Shown one piece after another: positions 22,194 through 29,545 of a DNA stretch of 64,000 nt. The notes under the pieces were generated by a model. The model worked only from the letters and a program-made list of their open reading frames with translations. It had not been told where the DNA came from and ran no database searches. This DNA is from Neomoorella thermoacetica (GTDB taxonomy: Bacteria > Bacillota > DSM-521 > Neomoorellales > Neomoorellaceae), in contig NZ_MDDC01000007.1 in NCBI RefSeq assembly GCF_001875325.1, forward strand, positions 62,001 through 126,000, written 5' to 3'. Both the position numbers and the translations under genes were made by a program. Position 1 is the stretch's first letter, and every line of letters begins with the position of its first letter.

Positions 22194-22349
22194 CTAAGCG
22201 CCGATACCAGCCTTCCTTATGCAGCGATTGATCCTCGCCAAACGCTCAACCATATTTCGGTTGAGGTTACGCAACGCCGCAACTCTTTTTTTCAACTCGC
22301 TGTTTTCCTTCTCAATCTTTTGCACCATTTCGACGTCGTTAAGCGTCAT
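22194..22349 (-). CDS. 51-residue coiled-coil peptide
   Basis: MTLNDVEMVQKIEKENSELK followed by KRVAALRNLNRNMVERLARI: heptad-like leucines and a strongly helical composition indicate a short coiled coil. It sits behind a leader module with a 14-bp stem. Too short for a confident family call. Confidence 0.5.
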   Translation of the reverse strand: MTLNDVEMVQKIEKENSELKKRVAALRNLNRNMVERLARINRCIRKAGIGA

Positions 22350-22356
22350 ACGTTCC

Positions 22357-22402
22357 GGCGTTTGCGGACCCCCGGCGGCCCGCAAACGCCAATCTCTCCC
22401 CT
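22357..22402 (-). promoter_or_regulatory. SD-hairpin-AUG leader module, copy g
   Basis: Minus strand: AAAGGGGAG, then a 14-bp stem GGCGTTTGCGGGCC / GGTCCGCAAACGCC with a 6-nt loop (22357-22390), 7 nt including a weak GGAAC, ATG at 22349. Stem bases differ from copies a-f but pairing is kept. Confidence 0.65.
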
Positions 22403-22550
22403 TTCGTGGTTTGATTTGACGTTTTGCCGGGCCCAAAACCGGGAAGCCCTCGATTTTAAAAAAGCAAAAAGACGCCCTCCGGAAGCCTTTACTAAAACTT
22501 TCCTTCCGAAAGACGCTTTACCTTTGATTTAAAAGCCTCTATCTTAAAGA

Positions 22551-22718
22551 CTTGCCCCGCCTGCACGGGGGAAAACCATAAAACTTGCCCTGCCAAGCAG
22601 GGGAATTTTAAGTCTTGCCGCTCATAGAAGCGGGAAAAGCAATCTCGGAGGTTCTGCCCTCCCCCAAAACCATATCTGGCAGGCAGATATGGCATCGGGG
22701 CGGGGCAGCGGCCCCGCA
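22551..22718 (-). repeat. Gene-free stretch with three tandem hairpin units and two further hairpins
   Basis: The 385 nt between 22350 and 22734 hold no gene I can support. On the minus strand three units of about 31 nt follow each other: CCGCTTCTATGAGCGG, CCCTGCTTGGCAGGG and CCCCGTGCAGGCGGGG, each followed by CAAG and then a pyrimidine-rich CTT or TTT tail. The stems differ in sequence but keep pairing. Upstream are CCATATCTG-CCTGC-CAGATATGG (22670-22692) and a GC hairpin at 22697-22718. This could be a structured RNA, a regulatory leader for the array, or an origin-like region. Confidence 0.5.
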
Positions 22719-22734
22719 GTTAATAAAATACTCC

Positions 22735-22923
22735 CTACCGTTTTATCAAAACCTGTAATAATCTTCCATAATTGGTACCCTGGCCTTCTCCGTACAAACC
22801 CTGCCGGGGTTCGGCGATTAACCCTTCCCCGTACAGGTCGCGAGCAACGACGACTAAATCGCCACCCTCAAAGTCAATTTCCAGATTAAACGGTACGCTC
22901 GCAAGCGGATCGTTCAACCTCAT
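22735..22923 (-). CDS. Small hypothetical protein, first gene of the array
   Basis: 62 residues, MRLNDPLASVPFNLEIDFEG followed by DLVVVARDLYGEGLIAEPRQ. I chose the ATG at 22923 because GAGGAGTGTAGGG lies directly before it. It is the right-most gene of the minus-strand accessory region. A member of the leader-hairpin family (22939-22984) lies upstream, but here a normal SD is also present. Function unknown. Confidence 0.5.
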   Translation of the reverse strand: MRLNDPLASVPFNLEIDFEGGDLVVVARDLYGEGLIAEPRQGLYGEGQGTNYGRLLQVLIKR

Positions 22924-22938
22924 CCCTACACTCCTCAT

Positions 22939-22990
22939 TATCAGGTGTGCGGCATACCCCCGGCGGCCCGCCGCGCCAAACACCTTCTCA
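22939..22990 (-). promoter_or_regulatory. Leader-type hairpin, divergent copy
   Basis: Minus strand: GAGAAGGTGT then GGCGCGGCGGGCC, the arm shared with other modules, pairing through GTATGCCGCACACC (22944-22984, with a bulge). Unlike the other copies, a separate SD lies between this hairpin and the start codon. Confidence 0.45.
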
Positions 22991-23049
22991 GATTGGGAAT
23001 GTTTAGTAAGCGGGCTTCCCGGGGACCCGTTCTCATCGTTCGCATTTAT

Positions 23050-23128
23050 TTACAGAGCGATTTTTATAACTTTGTCCAAATAATCCTCTACCTCCTCAGA
23101 TGTAAAATACTGTCCACCCGTAACTAAC
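23050..23128 (-). pseudogene. Possible C-terminal remnant of a lost gene
   Basis: On the minus strand 25 sense codons end in TAA at 23050 and read LVTGGQYFTSEEVEDYLDKV then IKIAL, protein-like and amphipathic, but preceded by an in-frame TAG and without a start. It lies where gene orientation switches at the right edge of the accessory region and could be the stump of a gene cut by integration. Weak evidence. Confidence 0.25.
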
Positions 23129-23188
23129 TAGCTACATACCATGAAGCCCAGCAAGGGATAATAGATTAAGAAAGAAGGGGGGAATAAC

Positions 23189-23875
23189 ATGTTCAAGCAC
23201 GATAAGAAGCTGCTAGAAATGGTGCTTGTGGAACGGCCGAACCCAAACTACGCGGCGCTTTTGCAGGAGCAAATCGGGGGCCCACACGGTGAACTGAAAG
23301 CCGGGCTACAGTACCTGGCCCAAAGTTTTCGCATTCAAGACCCGGCCATCAAGGATATTTTCCTTGACATCGCCGCGGAGGAACTCAGTCACCTGGAAAT
23401 GGTATGTACGGCAGTCAACCTCTTGAACGGCCATGAACCCCAGGCCATGAACGCCACCATCGGCAATGTTCAGGCGCATGTAACGACCGGACTCAATCCC
23501 TTCTACAGCAACGCCTCCGGCCAGGTGTGGACCGCGTCTTACATTGAAGCCACCGGTGACCTGCCAGCGGACCTGCTTTCCAACATCGCCGCTGAACAAC
23601 GTGCCAAGGTTGTTTATGAATATCTGCACCGGCAAATCGCGGACCGGTATGTGCGGCAGATGATCGATTTCCTGTTGAACAGGGAAGAGGCGCACAACAC
23701 CATGTTCCGGGAATGCTTCCAGAAGGTCCAGGGCACCGGCTCCACCCAGGACTGGGGTGTGGACAAGGACGCGCGGCTCGTTTTCAACCTGTCCACACCC
23801 GGCAACTATGTGGGGTCCTCCCTGCACAACCCGCAACCACCGTCCTTTGACCAGCCGCAAATCCCGCACCAGTAA
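23189..23875 (+). CDS. Manganese catalase family protein (CotJC/YjqC-like)
   Basis: 228 residues. Di-manganese catalase fold that breaks down hydrogen peroxide, in spore formers often a coat or spore-associated protein. Metal ligands are visible in the ferritin-like bundle: EQIGGPHGELKAGLQYLAQS (Glu), AAEELSHLEMV (Glu, His), then IAAEQRAKVVYEYLHRQI (Glu) and NREEAHNTMFRECF (Glu, His). The C-terminal tail is short. The SD is GAAGGGGGGAATAAC. It is the first plus-strand gene after the accessory region; a terminator follows. Confidence 0.9.
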   Translation: MFKHDKKLLEMVLVERPNPNYAALLQEQIGGPHGELKAGLQYLAQSFRIQDPAIKDIFLDIAAEELSHLEMVCTAVNLLNGHEPQAMNATIGNVQAHVTTGLNPFYSNASGQVWTASYIEATGDLPADLLSNIAAEQRAKVVYEYLHRQIADRYVRQMIDFLLNREEAHNTMFRECFQKVQGTGSTQDWGVDKDARLVFNLSTPGNYVGSSLHNPQPPSFDQPQIPHQ

Positions 23876-23923
23876 AATAGTTGGGGCGGCTTTTGTCAAA
23901 AAGTACTATTAGGAAAGATCGTA

Positions 23924-23960
23924 AACAGGGAAGCGGCATTGCCTCGCCTCCCTGTTCTAT
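23924..23960 (+). terminator. Terminator after the Mn-catalase gene
   Basis: AACAGGGA (23924-23931) pairs with TCCCTGTT (23949-23956), with further pairing inside, and is followed by CTATTTC. The T-tract is modest. Confidence 0.55.
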
Positions 23961-24037
23961 TTCATATCTATAAGAATTCCTGTCCGCCGTCCGCCACTGT
24001 ATTTAAATACTTCCCGTGGAATTGGAGGATAGGGATT

Positions 24038-24066
24038 GAATAAAATACTATTTTTGGGTCATGATA
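24038..24066 (+). promoter_or_regulatory. SigG/SigF-like forespore promoter for the DUF3243 gene
   Basis: GAATA (24038-24042), a 17-nt spacer and CATGATA (24060-24066) fit the SigG consensus GHATR-N17/18-CATNHTA. The gene start is 38 nt downstream of the -10 box. Matches of this length arise by chance, so support is moderate. Confidence 0.4.
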
Positions 24067-24103
24067 ACACATGACTGCTATTTAAGGAAAGGGATGATCA
24101 AAA

Positions 24104-24358
24104 ATGGAAATCACTAGTTTTGACCAATGGCTCGACACCCTGGGGGCTGCGCTCGATAAAGCAAAATCCATGGGAATGCCGGAAAAGATTCTGGAAAAAT
24201 CGGCGGCAAATTTAGGGGATTTTCTGGCAGAGAATGTAAATCCGGATATTCCTGAAAACCGGTTCCTGCGGGATCTATGGGAAGCTGCTGATAAAGACGA
24301 AAAAGAGGCTATTGCTGGCGCCATGATAAAGATGGTGGAAAAAAGGAAACTTCATTAA
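24104..24358 (+). CDS. DUF3243 domain protein
   Basis: 84 residues with the family pattern FDQWLDTLGAALDKAKSMGM, then LAENVNPDIPENRFLRDLWE and DKDEKEAIAGAMIKMV. DUF3243 proteins (YmfJ-type) are small helical proteins of spore-forming Firmicutes with unclear function. The start follows GGAAAGGGATGATCAAAA. The SigG-like promoter upstream suggests forespore expression. Single-gene unit closed by a strong terminator. Confidence 0.85.
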   Translation: MEITSFDQWLDTLGAALDKAKSMGMPEKILEKSAANLGDFLAENVNPDIPENRFLRDLWEAADKDEKEAIAGAMIKMVEKRKLH

Positions 24359-24375
24359 CGACTATTGAGCCGTTA

Positions 24376-24415
24376 TTAACAGAACCCTAAAAATTTCCGG
24401 GTTCTGTTAATTTTT
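24376..24415 (+). terminator. Rho-independent terminator after the DUF3243 gene
   Basis: TTAACAGAACCC (24376-24387) pairs perfectly with GGGTTCTGTTAA (24399-24410) and is followed by TTTTT. Confidence 0.9.
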
Positions 24416-24852
24416 ATAACCCACCCCCCTCTAATTCTAACTGAACTCCTATAAGTTACTTTTGGTAAACCTGCAAATATTGAACAGGCCAGTATCTTAT
24501 TCTAGGAATATTTTAATGCTGCCAAAATCCTGGCTATTTTTACTCAAAAAAGAGAAGACCGGATTTAACCGTGGAGAAGGATCGTTTTGCGTCTCACCAG
24601 GTTGATGAAGATAAAGTAATCGCCCTCCCTTTCCCGGCGCCGGGCTATTATACTTGGGAGGTATATTTGATCCTCTCACCTTTGCCCTGGTTATACCGCG
24701 GGTCCATCTAGATAACCTCTTACCCTTATTACCCCGGGGACCCTGGCCGTTGATCAAGCTGGCTTTACCTACCTGGGCGTCAAGTACCAGGGAGCCACTA
24801 CCCGCCAGCGCGACCGTTCCAGCATGTAAGAAGAAACGCCGGAAAACCGCCT
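24416..24852. other. Stretch without a supportable gene
   Basis: Open frames exist on both strands (about 24497-24910 minus, 24654-24950 plus), but neither has a ribosome site, a recognisable domain or conserved composition, and they overlap the acyltransferase end. I see no RNA gene or repeat here. Confidence 0.5.
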
Positions 24853-26067
24853 TCAGCTTTCCCGGCCTACACCGTGGAGAACGGTCCTGCGGGCCCGCAA
24901 CTTCCCCCACGGTAAACTATTCCTTAGATCCCCGGCTTCACCAACAATAAAGCTGGTGTAGCGGATACTACCCAGCAGGGTGCTGATGGCTCCCGAGATA
25001 ACGATTGCTGCCGCAGGTTCCAGGATAGCCAGCAAGAAACCGGGCAGGTGCACGTAATTCCAGAAATAGCTGTTAAAAATAAATAATATCGCCGGGTGAA
25101 GCAAGTAAATTCCCAGGGAATTGGCTGCCAGGGGGGAAACCAGCCAGCGCAGGAAACCCCGGCGCTCAAGGTAAAAAGACAATTGAAAAAAAACGGTGAT
25201 GATTGCCAGGCTGTACAGGTAAATACTGGGTTTAAAAACGCTGATGGTCAGAGCCCAGGGCTGGCCCTGGCGCCGGTAGTAATAAAAATACTCACTGATA
25301 ACCAGGCTGGCCGCAATTACTAGAAAGGCCACAGCTACTTCCAGGTGGTCCTGCAGCCATCGCCGCCAGGAATCCAGGTGCAGGCCGGCCAGGGCTCCCA
25401 GGAGGTAGTAAGGAAAATAGGAGACTAGCAGGCGATCTTTATAGAGGAACAACCAGCCGGTAATACCAGCCAGGGGGGTACCGGCAACCGCCGCCCCTAC
25501 CAAGTCCTGCCGGACCTCAAAGAGGTAAAAGTACAGGGCATACAGGACCAGCCCCAACCCGATAATAATCTCCGCCGTCATTCCCGGGCGGCGGGGCTTA
25601 AAAAGGGCGACGAGCCAAGGGAAAAACAGATAAAATTGAATGGCTACCAGGATGTAATAGAGATGGCTGTAACCATTGCCGTTCAGGACATTTTGCCACC
25701 ATAAAGTTAGAAAACCGCCAAAGCCGGTCCAGTTGAGCATTCCGGAAAAACGTTTGAGGATCAGGTAGAAAGCTGTCCAGATAACATAGGGGATGGCCAG
25801 GTTTTTTAGCCGGCGGCTGAAGAAGCGATTGAGATTCAGTTTACGACCGCTGTAGTTATAAAAAAGAACCAGGCCGGTAATGAACATGAAAATCTGGCGG
25901 CCAAAGCGAAGCAGGTTAACGCCCAATTCCTGGGCGATACGGCTGTAAGGACTGGCCACCGGCATCAACAGGTAAAATCCCCAGGCATGGATCAAAACAA
26001 TGGTTATCAGGCCGAAAACTCTCAGGTAATCGACCTCGCCAATATGGGGTTTCCCCATGGGCTTCAA
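24853..26067 (-). CDS. Acyltransferase 3 family membrane protein
   Basis: 404 residues. Integral membrane O-acyltransferase (PF01757 type): N-terminal DYLRVFGLITIVLIHAWGFY with the conserved catalytic His, RFGRQIFMFITGLVLFYNYS, FFSRRLKNLAIPYVIWTAFY and about ten membrane spans. Such enzymes acetylate or succinylate surface polysaccharides. SLGIYLLHPAILF near the C-terminus is also typical. The last 30 residues (WGKLRARRTVLHGVGRES) look like a frame extension beyond the conserved part. Single gene. Confidence 0.85.
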   Translation of the reverse strand: MKPMGKPHIGEVDYLRVFGLITIVLIHAWGFYLLMPVASPYSRIAQELGVNLLRFGRQIFMFITGLVLFYNYSGRKLNLNRFFSRRLKNLAIPYVIWTAFYLILKRFSGMLNWTGFGGFLTLWWQNVLNGNGYSHLYYILVAIQFYLFFPWLVALFKPRRPGMTAEIIIGLGLVLYALYFYLFEVRQDLVGAAVAGTPLAGITGWLFLYKDRLLVSYFPYYLLGALAGLHLDSWRRWLQDHLEVAVAFLVIAASLVISEYFYYYRRQGQPWALTISVFKPSIYLYSLAIITVFFQLSFYLERRGFLRWLVSPLAANSLGIYLLHPAILFIFNSYFWNYVHLPGFLLAILEPAAAIVISGAISTLLGSIRYTSFIVGEAGDLRNSLPWGKLRARRTVLHGVGRES

Positions 26068-26141
26068 CTCCCTTCCAGCGCCTATTTTAACAATTATGCT
26101 CCGGGGAAACCTGAAAACAAGTTAAGTTTTTTTCTTCCCAA

Positions 26142-26600
26142 TCATAATTTGGCGATCAGCTTTACCAGCAGGGCGAGGATCCCGGAGGTGATGAAGGGGC
26201 CTACCGGAACACCGCCCAGGAAGGCTGCCGCAATTACTGCTCCCAGGATTAGGGCCGGCATCACCTCGCTGTGGCCCTGGACCGTCAAGTATTGCAACCC
26301 CTGGCCGCTCATATAGGTGGTAATTAGGGATAAAATAAAGGCGGAAAGTCCCACCCAGGAAAGAAAAACATGCCCCAGATCCCGCAGGGTGACTGTACCC
26401 CGGGCCAGGGGAACCAGAATAGCAGCTATTAACAGCACCAGGCCCCAGAAGGTACCGCCCTTCTCTATAAAGGGGAAGGTATACTGGTCCACCTGCAGAA
26501 GTTTGAGTACCAGTAGAAGGCTGGCGGCCAGGGCTACAGTATTGGCCCGGCCGAGGACGGCTACTACCAGAACGGCCAGGATAATTAAAGTCGATTCCAT
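26142..26600 (-). CDS. DUF441 (UPF0756, YeaL-type) membrane protein
   Basis: 152 residues from the ATG at 26600, which has GGGGAGAGTGAGAAT upstream. Four to five membrane spans. MESTLIILAVLVVAVLGRAN, then FIEKGGTFWGLVLLIAAILV and GGVPVGPFITSGILALLVKL match the DUF441 family of small inner-membrane proteins. Function unknown. Confidence 0.85.
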   Translation of the reverse strand: MESTLIILAVLVVAVLGRANTVALAASLLLVLKLLQVDQYTFPFIEKGGTFWGLVLLIAAILVPLARGTVTLRDLGHVFLSWVGLSAFILSLITTYMSGQGLQYLTVQGHSEVMPALILGAVIAAAFLGGVPVGPFITSGILALLVKLIAKL

Positions 26601-26790
26601 ATTCTCACTCTCCCCGGAATGTAATTGCCCCCTCGGGTTCTTTTTCCCTTTCATCACCCCCATTATATAACACCGTCCTTTCCTGAGTCACCTTATCTCC
26701 CTCCCTACTAACATCCGGGCCGGGTATGTCATTAGCTGCTCATTCTGAATGCGGTTCAAACCGCCCGGCTCCCGGCCGGGCAATAATCAC

Positions 26791-27022
26791 TCAAAGCGCA
26801 GGGGTCTCGGTGGCGTCGGTGTTGGCGGCTTACCGGGCGGGGTAATAACCGAAAAAGCTCCCCACCAGGGCGGCAAAGCCCATAGCCGGCAGGATCGCCA
26901 TGGGGTTGAGGACCGTCGGTCCCTCGGCCAGCATGGCAAACAACCTTGCCGCCTATAATACCCCCGGCGATACCGATCAGGCCGCCCACCAGGCTCAAGA
27001 TCATGGCTTCAACCATGCGAGA
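26791..27022 (-). pseudogene. Remnant of a MacB/FtsX-type ABC transporter permease
   Basis: On the minus strand VEAMILSLVGGLIGIAGGII, the start of the last membrane block of MacB-type permeases, is followed after a frameshift near 26940 by AEGPTVLNPMAILPAMGFAA, LVGSFFGYYPAR, an in-frame stop and AANTDATETPAL. The order matches the C-terminal end of the family (FGYYPARxAAxxDPxEAL). The rest of the gene and the ATPase are absent. A decayed fragment. Confidence 0.7.
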
Positions 27023-27214
27023 TTTTAAGACTGTAGCCGTTCTTGAGTAATCTATTCCCTTTTGTGGTATAGTTTTCAACGCATATCTTTCCAAAAGCAA
27101 TTTTTTATAAACTTGCCGGCTGGAAAGAGTTATAATATATTTCATTAGAGACTCTCCTGCCACGGAACTGGATACCGCCAGGGCCGGGCAGGCCTGAATT
27201 GATGGGAGTAAAAT

Positions 27215-28264
27215 ATGAGCCATTTAGTGGGTTGGCTGTGCCACTTTACGCCGGTAGAAATTTTTACGGCTCTCGGGTACACCCCTTACCGGCTGCTGGG
27301 CCGGGAGGGCAATAACCCCCGCGCCGCTACATATCTGGTGGGCAACCTCTGCCCTTATGTCCAGAGCTGCCTCGAGGCAGCCATCAAACAGGAGTTACCC
27401 CTCCTGGCCGGCGTCGTAATCGCCCGATCTTGCAATGCCATGATCCACCTGGCTAATGTCTGGCCCCATTATGGTGCAGGGGGTAAGACCGTAGTCCTCG
27501 ATGTACCCCGCCGGTTCGACGAGGACGCAGTTTTCTATTTCAGCCAGAATCTACGCCGGCTGGCGGCAGAGCTCGCTCCCCCCGGGGAGCAGCAATTAAG
27601 TGAAGAACGTTTGTGGGCGGCCATTACCTGGTGGGAAGAGCAAAGGGCAGCCTGGCGCGAGCTTTTAGCCTGCCGGGCCGCGGGGGAAGATCCTCCCGGC
27701 GGGAAAGAGATCATGGACGGGCTGGCCAGGTGGCAAACTCCCCTTAACCCCCAGGAGGCAGGTAAATGGGAGACTGTAATTAACCGGTTGACCGGGCAAC
27801 CCCGGGGGAAAGCCGCCCGGCGGCCGCGCCTGTTGCTGGCCGGAAGCATCCTCCCGCGGGAATTGATTACCATGGTGGAAGAGTGCGGCGGTTTATCTGT
27901 TTTCGAGGATAGCTGCAATGGCATGCGGCTATTACTGGCCCCCGCCGCCAGGGCCGAGGGTGACCCTTACCTCTACCTGGCCAGGCTCTACCTGGGAGGA
28001 CCCCCCTGTCCCCGGATGGTAGGCGACCGGGAGAAACGACGCCAGTACTGGGCCGCAGCTGTAGACCGGTTCCGTATCCAGGGAATCATTTACCATGTCA
28101 TGAAGTTCTGCGACGCCGCTATGTACGACTTCATAGCCCTGAAGGCCTTTTGTGAAAAAAAGGGTTTACCCCTCCTTCGCCTCGATGGGGATTTCAGCGG
28201 CGGTAACCGGGGCCAATGGCAGACGCGGCTGGAAGCTTTTTTAGAAATGCTAGGGGTGGGGTAA
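27215..28264 (+). CDS. 2-hydroxyacyl-CoA dehydratase D-family subunit (HgdB-like), first subunit
   Basis: 349 residues. Fold of the iron-sulfur dehydratase/reductase subunits (HgdB, FldB, BcrC, double-cubane proteins). Conserved spots: FTPVEIFTALGYTPYRLLGR at the N-terminus, NLCPYVQSCLEAA and VIARSCNAMIHL with cluster-binding Cys, VVLDVPRRFDEDAVFYF, then GGLSVFEDSCNGMR and HVMKFCDAAMYDF. The C-terminal LPLLRLDGDFSGGNRGQWQT followed by RLEAFLEML is a family hallmark. Its stop overlaps the start of the second subunit (TAATG). It would need the activator encoded downstream. Substrate unknown. Confidence 0.85.
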   Translation: MSHLVGWLCHFTPVEIFTALGYTPYRLLGREGNNPRAATYLVGNLCPYVQSCLEAAIKQELPLLAGVVIARSCNAMIHLANVWPHYGAGGKTVVLDVPRRFDEDAVFYFSQNLRRLAAELAPPGEQQLSEERLWAAITWWEEQRAAWRELLACRAAGEDPPGGKEIMDGLARWQTPLNPQEAGKWETVINRLTGQPRGKAARRPRLLLAGSILPRELITMVEECGGLSVFEDSCNGMRLLLAPAARAEGDPYLYLARLYLGGPPCPRMVGDREKRRQYWAAAVDRFRIQGIIYHVMKFCDAAMYDFIALKAFCEKKGLPLLRLDGDFSGGNRGQWQTRLEAFLEMLGVG

Positions 28265-29529
28265 TGGATATCTACCAGCTCTTGCGCTCTCACCTGGGAA
28301 ACGCCTTGCGCCAGCGCGCCTTTAAATCTCCCTGGACATATAGATTATTAAGGCAGGCCGTAGCAGCCCAAAAGAAGCATTATCCCTGGCAGGCGGCCCA
28401 CCGGCTGCTCCTCAATACCATCGACCAGGCAGCAGCAGCCTTTCTCCAAAAGGGGCCGGTGGTCTGGCACAATGTTTTCTTCCCCACCGAGATCCTCTAT
28501 GGCCTGGGAGTAATTCCCTTTGCCCCGGAAGCAGCCGCCGTAGTGGCAACCGGTCTGGGGATAGCCAGGGGAGCCTTGCGGCGGGCTGAAGGTGACTGGG
28601 TCAGCGGCGAGGCCTGCTCCTTCCACCGCCTGGCCCACGGTTGCGACCGGGAAGGTTACTTCCCGCCGCCAGGAGCAGTAGTCTGCAGCTCTCACCTGTG
28701 CGACACGGCCCCCCAGTCCCTGGAGACGACGGCGGCCTACCACGGGGTGCCCTTTTACCTTTTAGACGTACCCCACCGGCAGGACGCGGGCGCCCTGGAC
28801 TATGTAGCCCGCCAGCTTAAATCCATAACCTTTTCCCTGGCAAAATCCTTAAACCTGGAGTGGGACGGAGAACGTTTCCGGGAGGCCCTGGTTAACTCCA
28901 ACGCGGCCCGGGAACGCCTGCAGGCCGTCAACCGCTTGCGCCAGCAGCGCCCGGCCTGCATCCGGGGGGAAGAGGCCCACAGTTTCATTTACCCCATGCT
29001 GGCGGGTTTTGGCGCGGCAACCTCGGTGGAGGTCTACGGCCAACTGGCGGACGAACTGGGCCGGCGTTACCGGGAACAGCACCGGGCCGTACCGGAAGAA
29101 AAGGCCCGCTTGCTATGGTTGCACCTGCGGCCCTATTATCCTAACGCCATCTTCCAGTTGCTAGAACGTGAGGCCGGGGCGGTGGTTGTTTTTGAAGAAA
29201 TGAGTCATGTTTATTGGGAGCCGCTGGACCCGGAAAAGCCCTTTTATAGCCTGGCGCGCAAAGTTTTAAGCCATCACGGTCTGGCTCCCATGGCCAGGAG
29301 GGTAGAGGCCGTCCTGGCCATGGTTGATGCCTACCAGGCCGGCGGGGTTATCCATTTCGCCCACTGGGGTTGCCGCCAGAGCACCGCCGGTTTACGCTTG
29401 TTGCAGGACGCCCTGCGCGAAAGGGGAATACCCTTCCTCAACCTGGAGGGCGATTGTGTCGATCAAAGCAAGTACGCCCCCGGCGCTACCAGAACGCGCC
29501 TGGAAGGTTTCCTGGAAATGCTAATATAA
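28264..29529 (+). CDS. 2-hydroxyacyl-CoA dehydratase D-family subunit, second subunit
   Basis: 421 residues from the ATG at 28264. It has the same fold as its neighbour but is longer, with a helical N-terminal part. Conserved elements: FFPTEILYGLGVIPFAPEAA, GDWVSGEACSFHRLAHGC, VVCSSHLCDTAPQSLETTAA, YHGVPFYLLDVPHRQDAGAL, and VIHFAHWGCRQSTAGLRLLQ with a C-terminal GIPFLNLEGDCVDQSKYAPG. The cysteines in these blocks are candidate [4Fe-4S] or double-cubane ligands. Both subunits resemble the D-family, so this may not be a classical HgdA/HgdB pair. Reaction unknown. Confidence 0.85.
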   Translation: MDIYQLLRSHLGNALRQRAFKSPWTYRLLRQAVAAQKKHYPWQAAHRLLLNTIDQAAAAFLQKGPVVWHNVFFPTEILYGLGVIPFAPEAAAVVATGLGIARGALRRAEGDWVSGEACSFHRLAHGCDREGYFPPPGAVVCSSHLCDTAPQSLETTAAYHGVPFYLLDVPHRQDAGALDYVARQLKSITFSLAKSLNLEWDGERFREALVNSNAARERLQAVNRLRQQRPACIRGEEAHSFIYPMLAGFGAATSVEVYGQLADELGRRYREQHRAVPEEKARLLWLHLRPYYPNAIFQLLEREAGAVVVFEEMSHVYWEPLDPEKPFYSLARKVLSHHGLAPMARRVEAVLAMVDAYQAGGVIHFAHWGCRQSTAGLRLLQDALRERGIPFLNLEGDCVDQSKYAPGATRTRLEGFLEMLI

Positions 29530-29545
29530 AGAATACCGGGAGGTT

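Noticed and set aside
22492-22695. Minus-strand 67-codon open frame in the tandem-hairpin stretch
   Set aside because: Its translation is just the hairpin repeats read as codons; no SD and no protein-like pattern.
19100-22923. Integron-like cassette array (small genes separated by hairpins)
   Set aside because: The hairpins sit at gene starts between SD and ATG, not at gene ends, and show no GTTRRRY-type core sites; no integrase is seen.
24497-24910. Minus-strand 137-codon open frame and a plus-strand frame at 24654
   Set aside because: No ribosome site or recognisable domain; overlaps the acyltransferase end.
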